A DNA stretch of 64,000 nucleotides from Archangium violaceum (lineage in GTDB: Bacteria > Myxococcota > Myxococcia > Myxococcales > Myxococcaceae), in contig NZ_CP069338.1 in NCBI RefSeq assembly GCF_016859125.1, positions 806,001 to 870,000 of the forward strand, in the 5' to 3' direction. This document shows, in pieces, positions 55,165 to 63,717 of this stretch (position 1 is the first letter of the stretch; each line of letters starts with the position of its first letter). The translations under genes were made by a program, and so were the position numbers. The notes under the pieces are model-generated. The model did not search any database. It saw only the letters and a program-made list of their open reading frames with translations, and was not told the origin of the DNA.

Positions 55165-56550
55165 ATGGTGACCGAGCTCCACTTCGACTGCGGAACCCTG
55201 GTGGCGCCCACGCTGCCGGAAGATGACGCCCTGCGCGCCGTCTTCCAGCGGGACACGCGCACCGGGGTGTACCGGGCCGCGGCCCGACACTACCGGGAGG
55301 TGGTGCTGCGGTTGCGCGAGCGGGGCCTGCCCTACGAGGACCGGGCGAAGCGCTTCGAACCGCTGGCGGTGGAGCTGACCACCCCCATCGAGCCCTTCCC
55401 CCACCAGAAGGCCGCGCTGGAGGCGTGGAACCGCGCGGGTGGAAGGGGGCTGGTGGAGCTCCCCACGGGCGCGGGCAAGACGCTGCTGGCGGTGCTGGCC
55501 ATTGTCCGGGTGAAGCGGCCCACCCTGGTGGTCGTCCCCACGTTGGATTTGATGACGCAGTGGCAGGGGGTGCTGTCGCGCCACCTCGGCGTGCCGGTGG
55601 GGATGCTGGGGGGCGGGGTGAGTGACCGGCAGCCGCTGACGGTGACGACGTACGACTCGGCGGCGATGCAGACGGAGTTCCACGGCAACCGCTTCGGCTT
55701 CCTCATCTGCGACGAGTGCCACCACCTGCCCGCGCCCAGCTACCGCTTCATCGCCGAGGGCTCGCTGGCACCGTACCGGCTGGGCCTCACCGCCACGCTG
55801 GAGCGCACGGACGGGGGCGAGCGCGTGTGCGAGGAGCTGCTGGGGCCGCTGGTGCACCGCACGGACATCCGCGAGCTCCAGGGTCGCTACCTGGCCCCGT
55901 ACGAGGTGCGCCACATCGAGGTGCCGCTCACCCCCGAGGAGCAGGCGCGGCACGACGAGGCGCGGACGCGCTACCTGACCTTCATCCGCCAGAAGGGCAT
56001 CCGCTTCGACGTGCCGGAGGGCTGGGCGCGCTTCCTCGCGGAGAGCCAGCGCACGGAGGAGGGACGCGCGGCCTACCGGGGCTACCGGGAGCAGCGCCGC
56101 ATCGCCCTCACCTCGAGCGCGAAGCTGGACGTGCTCTGGCGCATCCTCCTGGAGCACCGGGAGGACCGGGTCATCGTCTTCACCGACGACAACGAGACGG
56201 TGTACACGCTGGCGCGGCGGCTGCTGCTGCCAGCGCTGACGCACCACACCCCCGTGCCCGAGCGCAAGGCGCTGCTCGCCGCCTTCGCGAGCGGGGAGCT
56301 GCCGGTGCTGCTCACCTCGCGGGTGCTCAACGAGGGCGTGGACGTGCCGGAGGCGCGGGTGGGCGTGGTGCTCAGCGGCAGTGGCAGCGTGCGCGAGCAC
56401 GTGCAGCGGCTGGGACGCATCCTGCGCCAACGCCCGGGCAAGCGCGCGCTCCTGTATGAGGTGTGCTCGGCCCAGACGGCCGAGGCGTCCATCAGCGAGC
56501 GGCGGCGCCAGCACCGGGCCTACCAGGAAGAGGAGAGCGAGGCATGCTGA
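55165..56550 (+). CDS. XPB-type SF2 DNA helicase
   Basis: A 461-residue helicase. It opens with a short XPB-like N-terminal stretch (VTELHFDCGTLVAPTLP). Walker A LPTGAGKTLLA lies near residue 100, Walker B LICDECHHLPAPSY near 182, motif III LGLTATLERTDGG, then the C-terminal motifs VIVFTDDNETV, LTSRVLNEGVDVPEA and HVQRLGRILRQRPGKRALLYE. Archaeal XPB has this layout, opening damaged DNA for repair. The downstream gene encodes a Bax1-like nuclease and overlaps it by 7 bases; archaeal XPB and Bax1 form such a pair. I chose ATG 55165 because it fits the family start; ATG 55096 is possible. Confidence 0.85.
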   Translation: MVTELHFDCGTLVAPTLPEDDALRAVFQRDTRTGVYRAAARHYREVVLRLRERGLPYEDRAKRFEPLAVELTTPIEPFPHQKAALEAWNRAGGRGLVELPTGAGKTLLAVLAIVRVKRPTLVVVPTLDLMTQWQGVLSRHLGVPVGMLGGGVSDRQPLTVTTYDSAAMQTEFHGNRFGFLICDECHHLPAPSYRFIAEGSLAPYRLGLTATLERTDGGERVCEELLGPLVHRTDIRELQGRYLAPYEVRHIEVPLTPEEQARHDEARTRYLTFIRQKGIRFDVPEGWARFLAESQRTEEGRAAYRGYREQRRIALTSSAKLDVLWRILLEHREDRVIVFTDDNETVYTLARRLLLPALTHHTPVPERKALLAAFASGELPVLLTSRVLNEGVDVPEARVGVVLSGSGSVREHVQRLGRILRQRPGKRALLYEVCSAQTAEASISERRRQHRAYQEEESEAC

Positions 56551-57728
56551 CGCGCGAGTTGCTCCTCTTCCGCGTGCGCGACGGGAAGCTGCGCCCCACC
56601 TTCGTGAAGCGGGAGGACGCGGGACTGCTGAGCCTCGCGAGCGAGCTCATCGCCGAGGTGGAGGCGGGCCTCGAGCGCACGCGGGACGAGGTGGAGGAGA
56701 CGCTGGGACTGCGTGCCGGCGCGTACACGCGGCCCAAGGTGGCGCGAGGGTTGGTGAAGCTGTTGGTGGACCGGATGCTCTTCGAGGAGCCCGCGGAGGG
56801 CATCTCCGAGGCCCGCGCGACGGCCTTCCGCGAGGCGGCCCGGGTGCTGCGCGCCCTGCCGCCGGACGCGACGGTGGAGGCCTACGAGGCCCGTCTGGCG
56901 GAGGCCTTCCCCCGCCCGCTGCCCGAGCTGCGCGAGGCCCTGTATGCCGACCTTCCAGGTCACCGGCGACTGCTGGGCTGGGAGGCCCTGTCCGCCCCGG
57001 AGTTGTTGGATCGCTACAACCTGGCGCTGGCCCAGGGGCCCCTGTTCGAAGCGCGGCGGCTGACGCTGCGGGCTCGGGCGCCGGAGCTGCTGCGGGTGCG
57101 CAAGGTGCTGCGCTGGCTGAAGTTCTGCCGCCTGGTGGCCGAGGTGCGGCGCGACGGCGAGGACTGGGTGCTGGAGGTGGAGGGCCCGGGCGCCATGCTG
57201 GCGCTGCAGAAGAAGTACGGCCTGCAGCTCGCGAGCTTCCTGTCGGTGGTCCCGGTGCTGGAGCGCTGGCAGCTCACGGCCGCCCTCGAGAGCCCCCGCC
57301 GCCGGGTGACGTTGGTGCTGGACGAGAAGGATCCCCTGGTGTCACCCCACACGAGCGCGCTGGGACACATCCCTCCCGAGGTGGCCACGCTGGCCGGAGG
57401 CTTCGACGACGCGGACTGGGAGCTGGACCTGCTGCCCCTGCCGCGCCACACGGGCGCCTCTGGACTGTGCGTGCCGGACCTGACCTTCCGTCACAAGAAG
57501 ACGGGAAGGGAGGTCGCCCTGGAGCTGTTCCATGCGTGGCATGCCGGCCCACTGACGCGGCGGCTGGAGGAGCTGCGCTCGCGTCCAGATGCGGGACTGC
57601 TGCTGGGAGTGGATCGGGCGCTCGCGAAGGACACCCAGGAGCGCGCGCGGTTGGAGGCACATCCACAGGTGGTGCTCTTCCATGGATTCCCATCGGCGAA
57701 GAAGCTGCGCGCGAGGCTCTCACCGTGA
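56544..57728 (+). CDS. DUF790/Bax1-type nuclease partner of XPB
   Basis: A 394-residue protein of the DUF790 family. Start LTRELLLFRVRDGKLRPTFV is typical. An N-terminal helical region (ELIAEVEAGLERTRDEVEE) is followed by LLDRYNLALAQGPLFEARRL and a C-terminal PD-(D/E)xK-like nuclease core (LCVPDLTFRHKKTG, then VALELFHAW, about residues 310-336). Archaeal Bax1 is a structure-specific nuclease that works with XPB in excision repair. It overlaps the helicase gene by 7 bases with a strong GGAGAGCGAGG site. The pairing strongly supports the role; activity is inferred. Confidence 0.83.
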   Translation: MLTRELLLFRVRDGKLRPTFVKREDAGLLSLASELIAEVEAGLERTRDEVEETLGLRAGAYTRPKVARGLVKLLVDRMLFEEPAEGISEARATAFREAARVLRALPPDATVEAYEARLAEAFPRPLPELREALYADLPGHRRLLGWEALSAPELLDRYNLALAQGPLFEARRLTLRARAPELLRVRKVLRWLKFCRLVAEVRRDGEDWVLEVEGPGAMLALQKKYGLQLASFLSVVPVLERWQLTAALESPRRRVTLVLDEKDPLVSPHTSALGHIPPEVATLAGGFDDADWELDLLPLPRHTGASGLCVPDLTFRHKKTGREVALELFHAWHAGPLTRRLEELRSRPDAGLLLGVDRALAKDTQERARLEAHPQVVLFHGFPSAKKLRARLSP

Positions 57729-57742
57729 GACAGACACCCGCC

Positions 57743-58114
57743 CTACCCGTTCTTCTGGCCCAGGTGCGCGGCCACGAGGCTCAGCACCCGGAGCGAGTTG
57801 CGATCCAACTGGCGGGCCCGCCGCAGGAGACGGCGCAGCTCCGCGGGCTCACTGGCCTCGGGCGGCGGGGGCGGAGGCGTCCACGGCGCGGGACTCTCGG
57901 AGGACAGGCCCAGGGCCTCGTCGGCGGACAGCGCGAGCACGGCACACAGCTTGCGGAAGGTGGGGACGCTCGGAAGCATGTTGCCTCGCTCCAGGCGCCC
58001 GTATACCTCCGTGGCGATGCCGATCCGCTCCGCCACGTCTTCCTGTGTGAGGTTGAGGCGCTGCCGGGCTGCGCGCGCGCACTCTCCCAGCCTCGTTGCG
58101 AGCTTTTTTGCCAT
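57743..58114 (-). CDS. XRE-family HTH regulator
   Basis: A 123-residue protein. The HTH_3 domain is at the N-terminus (ARAARQRLNLTQEDVAERIG, then TEVYGRLERGNMLPSV). A Pro-rich linker and a C-terminal helix (LRRLLRRARQLDRNSLRVLS) follow. No peptidase domain. It converges on the Bax1 gene and is divergent from the pseudo-receiver gene at 58240; targets could be either or itself. ATG 58114 is the start, after a TTTTTT-containing stretch. Confidence 0.85.
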   Translation of the reverse strand: MAKKLATRLGECARAARQRLNLTQEDVAERIGIATEVYGRLERGNMLPSVPTFRKLCAVLALSADEALGLSSESPAPWTPPPPPPEASEPAELRRLLRRARQLDRNSLRVLSLVAAHLGQKNG

Positions 58115-58239
58115 TGTCCCGGGACCCGAGTGGTTCACCGGTGGCAATATGACTCGGGAGGTTGGTTTCCCAGGACGACTGGGGTAGTATGTCCGTCCGA
58201 GGACCCGTCACGTTACATGCGGAGTCCTGGAGGTCCCGG

Positions 58240-58611
58240 ATGAGCGCGGACATCAAGCCCTCCTACCTCTTCGTCGACGAGGATCCGCTGCAACTCTCCG
58301 CGCTGAGGAGACTGTTGAGGGATCTGCCCGGCACCAAGCGCTCGGCGACGAGCGGAGAAGAGGCCCTGCTGATGGCGGAGGCGGAACCGCCCTCGGTCGT
58401 CGTCGCCGCGTACATCCTTCCGGGCATGGACGGGCTGTCGTTGCTGGCGGCCCTGCGGGCCAAGACCCCGGGACTGCTCTGCGGCCTGCACACCACGCAG
58501 CTGCCGGCCAGGGACATCCTTCCGCCGGATGTCACCGTGCTGCTCAAGCCCTGCCCGCCCGAGCGGCTGCGCGCCTTCCTGATGTCGGGCTCGGCCACCG
58601 CGGCGAAGTGA
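58240..58611 (+). CDS. Pseudo-receiver protein (phospho-Asp replaced)
   Basis: A 123-residue single-domain receiver. Strand 1 SYLFVDEDPLQL has the acidic pair, and the last motif VTVLLKPCPPERL has the Lys. But the phospho-acceptor strand reads VVVAAYILPGMDG, with Ala where Asp is normal. So the protein should not accept a phosphoryl group. It may signal by binding alone. ATG 58240 has GGAGG seven bases upstream; ATG 58189 or 58162 are less likely. Confidence 0.8.
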   Translation: MSADIKPSYLFVDEDPLQLSALRRLLRDLPGTKRSATSGEEALLMAEAEPPSVVVAAYILPGMDGLSLLAALRAKTPGLLCGLHTTQLPARDILPPDVTVLLKPCPPERLRAFLMSGSATAAK

Positions 58612-58626
58612 GCCCGGCCCGGTACC

Positions 58627-58851
58627 TCACGAGCCCTTCGCGGCCTCCTCCATCTTCTTGCGCAGGCTCAGCGGACGCATGTCCGTCCACACCTGCTTGA
58701 TGTAGTCGAGGCACTCGGCCTTGGAGCCCTCCTTGCCGGCGTCCTTCCAGCCCAGGGCGTTCTCGCGGTCCGCCGGCCAGATGGAGTACTGCTCCTCGTG
58801 GTTGACCACGACCTTGTACTTCTGCGTGTCCTCGGTGTCCTGGTTGCTCAT
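58627..58851 (-). CDS. Orphan MbtH-like protein
   Basis: A 74-residue MbtH-family protein. The family signature is almost complete: [28 protein letters not shown] and [13 protein letters not shown]. MbtH proteins bind and activate adenylation domains of nonribosomal peptide synthetases. No NRPS gene is in the window, so this one must serve synthetases elsewhere, as reported for an orphan MbtH in Myxococcus xanthus. ATG 58851 is preferred; an ATG three codons earlier (58860) is possible. Confidence 0.93.
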   Translation of the reverse strand: MSNQDTEDTQKYKVVVNHEEQYSIWPADRENALGWKDAGKEGSKAECLDYIKQVWTDMRPLSLRKKMEEAAKGS

Positions 58852-59042
58852 GTTTCCCATTTCACCCCGCCCATGCACGGCTGGTCAATGTGGACTTGAG
58901 GGCGCGGACGCGCAGCAGTGGCCCGACCTCCGAGGTTGGCTCGGAACTTCGGAGGGTGTTCAACCGGTAGGACCTGGCGGGTCCTGACCGGACAGGGAAC
59001 GGGCATGGACCTGGGAGGGCGGATTCCGGCCTCCGGGCGGAC

Positions 59043-62000
59043 TCACCGTACGCCCCGCGCGAGCGCCCGCGCGTATTCGGCGGCCACCCGAGTGAAGCGG
59101 GCACCGGCGAGCCCGCTCACGTACTGGCGCACCATGGCCCGCGTGGCCCCCACGTAGAAGAGGGCGCGGCGCGTCCGCTCCAGCTCGCGCTCCGTGCGCC
59201 CCGGCCGGCCCTCCATCCACGCCATGTCGTCCAGCGCGTCCACGCCGCAGAGGAACACCACCGGACTCTCGTGCCCCTTGCACGAGAAGGCCGTCGTCAC
59301 CCGGACGTAGTCCACCTTCCCCACGCTGAAGCCCGACACGTCCTGACCGCTCCGGCCCCCGAAGGCCACCGCCTGGAGGCCCTCGCGCTCCAGCGCCTCG
59401 GACAACCGGGCCGGCCGCACCGGCGCCACCACCAGCACGTCCGAGGGCAGCACCCCCTCCTCCCGCATCAGCCGCTTCACCTCGCGCACCAGCCACGCCT
59501 CCTCCGCCTGGGGCGAGTCGAAGGCCCGCACCACCGGCACCACGCCCTCGCGCTCGGTGCACTGCAGCCGGTACAGCCCGTCCACGCCCGCCACCGGTGC
59601 CTCCAACAGGCCCTGCTCCCGCAGCTCGTGCGCCCGCATGAACTCGCGCATGCCGGGGTTGGCAACCCCATGCCGTCCGAGGGGATCCAACACCACGTTG
59701 AAGGCCAGCTCGGACACCTGGCGCGTGGAGCGGAAGGCCTCGCGCAGCACGCGCACCCGGCCGGTGAAGTCGAGTCCGTCCGGCAGCTCCTTGCGCAGGG
59801 CCTCCACCGCGCTGTGGCCGTACACGTTCTGCGAGTCATCCGCGAAGAGCAGGAACGCCTTGAGCGGAGGACCCTCGCCGCGCGCGAGCGGACGGGCCAG
59901 CGCGTACAGGTGCGCGAGCTCCGTGGCGCTCAGGTCCTGCGCCTCGTCCACGAAGACGGCATCGAAGCTCTCCGGAGCGAAGGCCCCCGTGCCCGTCATG
60001 TGCATGAGCGTCACCCGCTGCGTCATCAACGGCGCGCGCTTGCCGAGCCGCTGCCGCAGGGCCGCCACCAGCAGGCGCGACAGCAGTGGCGTCAGAGCCT
60101 TGTTGAAGAAGGACACCAGCACCCGCGAGTCCGGGTGCTCGGCGAGGTAGCGCGCCACCCAGTGCGCCAGCACGTACGTCTTCCCGCTGCCCGCCACCCC
60201 GCGCACCAGGTGGTGCCCCTCGTCGAAGCGCCGATCGAAGAGCGCCACCTGCTCCTGGGTGAAGAGCGGCCCCATGCTCCGCAGTGAGTCGATCTCCTGC
60301 CCCAGGGCCTCGGGCCGCCGCGCCACCCGCGCGCGCACGCCCGGCATCACCAACAAGGGCTGCAGCGAGAGGCGGGGCTCCAGGCTCGGCGCCACGGGGG
60401 TGAGCAACTCCAGCAGCTGCGCGGGAATGGCGGCCTCGGACTCGGCGCGCGAGGAGATCACGAAGAGGTACTCTCGCGCGCGACTGGCGGCCACGTTGAG
60501 CATGGGGGTGAGCTCGCTCGGGGCGAAGGGGCGCCCGGCGGCCACGGTGTCCACCACGACGACGTCGTACTCGGTGCCCTGCTGCCGGTGGATGGTGGAG
60601 GCCTGGAAGCGCGACTCGCTCCACCCCTTCTCCAGGGCCATCGCGCGCAGCAGCGCCGCCTGGGCCCGGTACGGCGTCACCGCCAGCACCTTCAGGCCCG
60701 CCTTCAACGCCGGCCCGGCGAGCGCCATCACCATCTCCGCGGAGAAGGGCCTCCGGTAGCCGTGGCCCGACTCGCCCCGCTCGTGGCAGACGCGGCGAGC
60801 GTCCCGGGTGGCCTCGTCCAGCACCACCCAGCAGGCGCGCGCGGCCGGGTACACGTCCACCGTCTTCGGCTGCCGGGTGCGCGGTCCCTCGCCGTCCTCC
60901 AACATCCCCGCGTAGCTGAAGCGGCTCACCACGGAGCCGATTTGAGGGTGCATGCGGTGCTGCGTGCGCAGCAGCAACACGTGCGAGGACTCCACCGCGG
61001 CCTTCGCGTCCTCCAGGTGCGACAACGGCGAGCTGCGCATCCACGTCTGCACCGGCCGCTCCGCCCCCTCCAGCGCCCGGCTGACGGGGCCGATCTGCTT
61101 GGGGTCTCCTCCCAGCAACACCTTGCGTGCCAGCGGCGCCATCAGCCCCACGGCGGCCCGCGACACCATGCCCGCCTCGTCCACCACCAGCCGGTCGAAA
61201 CGCTGGGTGCCTTCCAACTCGGACACGAGCCGCAGCGCCCGGTGCACGGTGAGCACCATCAGCGTGGCGAAGCCTTCCCGCGCGACGAAGAGCGTCTCGT
61301 CCGTGAGGCTATCGCGCACCTTGCGCAGCTCGGCCTTCACGGTGGCCAACCGCGAGGAGGTGGCGCCGTTGAGGAACTCGCGGCGCACGCGCTCCTCCAT
61401 GTGCTCGATGCGCGCCGCGTGCTTCTGGTACCCCGAGTCGTGGAGGACGGCGGGGAAGGCGTGCGTCAGTTCCTGGCCCACGCCCACGCCGCCGCGGAAG
61501 ATGCGGCAGGTGGTGTCTGGCGCGTAGAGGGCCCCGGCCTTGGACAGCATGCGGGCCACACGCAGGGCGAGCGTATCGGCGGCGCGGTTGGTGGGCGCCA
61601 CCGCGAGGATGCGCTCCTTGGGGTTGCGCTGAATGGCCTGCGCGAGCAGCCGCGCCACCGTCTCCGTCTTGCCCGTGCCCGGAGGTCCCCAGAGCAGGGC
61701 CCAGGGCTTCTCCCAGAGGTCCTCGGGTCCGGGCGAGGGGCCCGCGCCATCGTCGGGGACGAGTCCCCGGACGCGGTCCAGCGACTCGCGGACATGAGGC
61801 CCACGCGAGTCGTAGGCCCGAGAGGCGGCGAGGAGCGCCTCGGAGAAGTCGAAGGGCTGGAAGGCCCAGCGCTCCGCGGAGACCACCTCGGGCGGAATGT
61901 GGCCCAACGAGCGCGTGGAGATGAAGACGCGCCCGTTGGTGGGATCCACATGGACGATCTCCCCCACGAAGCGGCGCTCATCGGGGAGGAAGCCGATGAG

Positions 62001-62258
62001 CTGCCCTCCGCCCCAGCTCGGATCCGCGGCGGGCTGAGGGGTGAGGCCGAGCATCGACTCGTCCTCCAGCCGCACGTCCTCGGCGCCCTTGAGCATCACC
62101 CAGCGGTACAGGGAGCGCTCGCTCTCCAACGCCGCCAGCAGATCCTCCGGCAGCACCGAGCGCACGACGAGATCGGCGGGCTCGGCGGAGGCTGTGGACT
62201 GAGGAGCCTGGGGGGCAGGCTTCCGGGCGTGATGCCCCTGTGCTGACTCGTTCCCCAT
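59043..62258 (-). CDS. Fusion of UPF1-like (SF1B) and UvrD-like (SF1A) helicases
   Basis: A 1,071-residue protein with two complete helicase modules. Module 1 (about residues 180-600) has GPPGTGKTETVARLL, LVVDEAGMVSR, LGGDPKQIGPVSR, RTQHRMHPQIGSVV and ASTIHRQQGTEYDVVVVDT, as in UPF1/Dna2-like helicases. Module 2 (about 670-1065) has GVAGSGKTYVLAHWVAR, VFVDEAQDLSATEL, ADDSQNVYG, REAFRSTRQVSELA and ATRAMVRQYVSGL, as in UvrD/Rep. A small N-terminal region (about residues 35-115) precedes them. The role could be RNA/DNA repair or transcription-linked unwinding. Nothing adjacent defines it. ATG 62258. Confidence 0.88.
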   Translation of the reverse strand: MGNESAQGHHARKPAPQAPQSTASAEPADLVVRSVLPEDLLAALESERSLYRWVMLKGAEDVRLEDESMLGLTPQPAADPSWGGGQLIGFLPDERRFVGEIVHVDPTNGRVFISTRSLGHIPPEVVSAERWAFQPFDFSEALLAASRAYDSRGPHVRESLDRVRGLVPDDGAGPSPGPEDLWEKPWALLWGPPGTGKTETVARLLAQAIQRNPKERILAVAPTNRAADTLALRVARMLSKAGALYAPDTTCRIFRGGVGVGQELTHAFPAVLHDSGYQKHAARIEHMEERVRREFLNGATSSRLATVKAELRKVRDSLTDETLFVAREGFATLMVLTVHRALRLVSELEGTQRFDRLVVDEAGMVSRAAVGLMAPLARKVLLGGDPKQIGPVSRALEGAERPVQTWMRSSPLSHLEDAKAAVESSHVLLLRTQHRMHPQIGSVVSRFSYAGMLEDGEGPRTRQPKTVDVYPAARACWVVLDEATRDARRVCHERGESGHGYRRPFSAEMVMALAGPALKAGLKVLAVTPYRAQAALLRAMALEKGWSESRFQASTIHRQQGTEYDVVVVDTVAAGRPFAPSELTPMLNVAASRAREYLFVISSRAESEAAIPAQLLELLTPVAPSLEPRLSLQPLLVMPGVRARVARRPEALGQEIDSLRSMGPLFTQEQVALFDRRFDEGHHLVRGVAGSGKTYVLAHWVARYLAEHPDSRVLVSFFNKALTPLLSRLLVAALRQRLGKRAPLMTQRVTLMHMTGTGAFAPESFDAVFVDEAQDLSATELAHLYALARPLARGEGPPLKAFLLFADDSQNVYGHSAVEALRKELPDGLDFTGRVRVLREAFRSTRQVSELAFNVVLDPLGRHGVANPGMREFMRAHELREQGLLEAPVAGVDGLYRLQCTEREGVVPVVRAFDSPQAEEAWLVREVKRLMREEGVLPSDVLVVAPVRPARLSEALEREGLQAVAFGGRSGQDVSGFSVGKVDYVRVTTAFSCKGHESPVVFLCGVDALDDMAWMEGRPGRTERELERTRRALFYVGATRAMVRQYVSGLAGARFTRVAAEYARALARGVR

Positions 62259-62384
62259 ACGGAAGGCCGGACCGGTGGCCCCATGGTGCCTGGATGAGGC
62301 TCGGAGGAAAAGCAGGGGGGCTGACGAGAAACGATGACGGGGTTCAGGAGTCCAGTAATGTGGACGGTCAGCGCCCCCCCCACC

Positions 62385-63209
62385 ATGAAGCTCTACGCCC
62401 TAAGCGATCTCCACCTGCGTTACGAGCACAACCGGCAGGCGCTCGAATCGCTCGCTCCCCATCCAGACGACTGGCTCATCGTGGCCGGGGACGTGGGCGA
62501 GACGCTGGAGCACATGGACTTCGCGTGGCGCACGCTGACCAAGCGCTTCCGCCAGGTGATCTGGGTACCAGGCAACCATGAGCTGTGGACACTGACGCGC
62601 GAGCAGCCCGCGCTCCGAGGCGAGGCCCGATACCAACAAGTCGTGGCCCAGTGCCGCTCGTACGGCGTGCTCACACCGGAGGACCCCTATCCGCGCTGGC
62701 CGGGCGAGGGCCCGCACCGGGTGCTGGTGCCACTCTTCCTGCTCTACGACTACTCCTTCCGCCCGGACCACGTCCCCGAGGAAAAGGCCATCGAGTGGGC
62801 GCTGGAGACGCACGTGCTGTGCACCGACGAGGCCGTGCTCCACCCGGACCCCTACCCCACCCGGTCCGCCTGGTGCGCGGCGCGCGTCGAACAGGCGCTC
62901 GCCCGCCTGGAGGCCCTGCCGGCGGACTGCTCCACCATCCTCATCAACCACTTCCCGCTGCGCTACGAGCACGTGCGCCTGCCGCGAATCCCCCGCTTCT
63001 CCATCTGGTGCGGCACGAAGAAGACGGAGGACTGGCACCTGCGCTTCCGGGCCGAGGTGGTGGTCTCCGGCCACCTGCACATGCCGGCCACGCTGTGGCG
63101 AGACGGGGTGCGCTTCGAGGAGGTGTCGCTCGGCTATCCCCAGCAGTGGACCTGGCGCGGCGACATCTCTCGGTGCCTCCGGGAGATATTGCCCGGGACC
63201 CCGCGTTAG
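62385..63209 (+). CDS. Calcineurin-like metallophosphoesterase
   Basis: A 274-residue phosphoesterase. Metal motifs are complete: LYALSDLHLRYEHN, VAGDVGETLEHMD, WVPGNHELWTLT, LINHFPLRYEHV and VVSGHLHMP. Members cut phosphodiesters of nucleotides or nucleic acids. No signal peptide, so it acts in the cytosol. ATG 62385 is preceded by eight C instead of a Shine-Dalgarno site. It is divergent from the dual helicase gene, 126 bp away. Confidence 0.88.
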   Translation: MKLYALSDLHLRYEHNRQALESLAPHPDDWLIVAGDVGETLEHMDFAWRTLTKRFRQVIWVPGNHELWTLTREQPALRGEARYQQVVAQCRSYGVLTPEDPYPRWPGEGPHRVLVPLFLLYDYSFRPDHVPEEKAIEWALETHVLCTDEAVLHPDPYPTRSAWCAARVEQALARLEALPADCSTILINHFPLRYEHVRLPRIPRFSIWCGTKKTEDWHLRFRAEVVVSGHLHMPATLWRDGVRFEEVSLGYPQQWTWRGDISRCLREILPGTPR

Positions 63210-63245
63210 GCCCGCGATGGATCCGGGTTCGCGCGCTCGCGGAGC

Positions 63246-63687
63246 TCAGCGCGCGAGCAACGGGCTCCAGGCTCCGGCCGAGGCGAGCCCGAGCCGGTGC
63301 GTCGCTCGGGTGACGGCGACGTACAGCGCCCGGCGGGACTCCCGCGTATCCGGGTACGTGCCCGCCGAGGCATCCGGAACGATCACATGGTCGAACTCGA
63401 GCCCCTTCACCTCCTGCACGCACGTCACCGTGAGCCCGGACCGGAACTCGAATTCCCCATCGAGCGCCAGCCGCACCGGACTGCCGTGCCGGAGCGCGCG
63501 CTCGACGGTCCGCGCGGCCTCGGGCGAGCGGCAGATCACCGAGAGGCCCGCGGAGGGATCCTCCGAACTCCTGGGCCTCGTCGATCACCACGCAGTCGTA
63601 CGTCGCGAGAGACGTGGGCTTCGCGCCGGAGGCCTCGGCCCGCAGCCGCTCCAGCCTCATAGGTCCAGACGTCGATGCCCTCGACAC
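63246..63687 (-). pseudogene. Decayed UvrD/HelD-like helicase fragment
   Basis: Two frames carry pieces of one helicase. The upstream part has ATYDCVVIDEAQEFGG (Walker B), and a second frame ending at 63246 has CVQEVKGLEFDHVIVP and RRALYVAVTRATHRLGLA (C-terminal motifs V-VI). The N-terminal ATPase half and the region between the motifs are missing, and the frame changes near 63540-63560. It is a deletion and frameshift remnant of a helicase of the HelD/UvrD_C_2 type. Confidence 0.75.
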
Positions 63688-63717
63688 CCCGGCGATAGGG
63701 GCGACAGCGGGCGCGGC

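Noticed and set aside
60588-62246. 552-codon plus-strand frame
   Set aside because: Antisense of the dual helicase gene.
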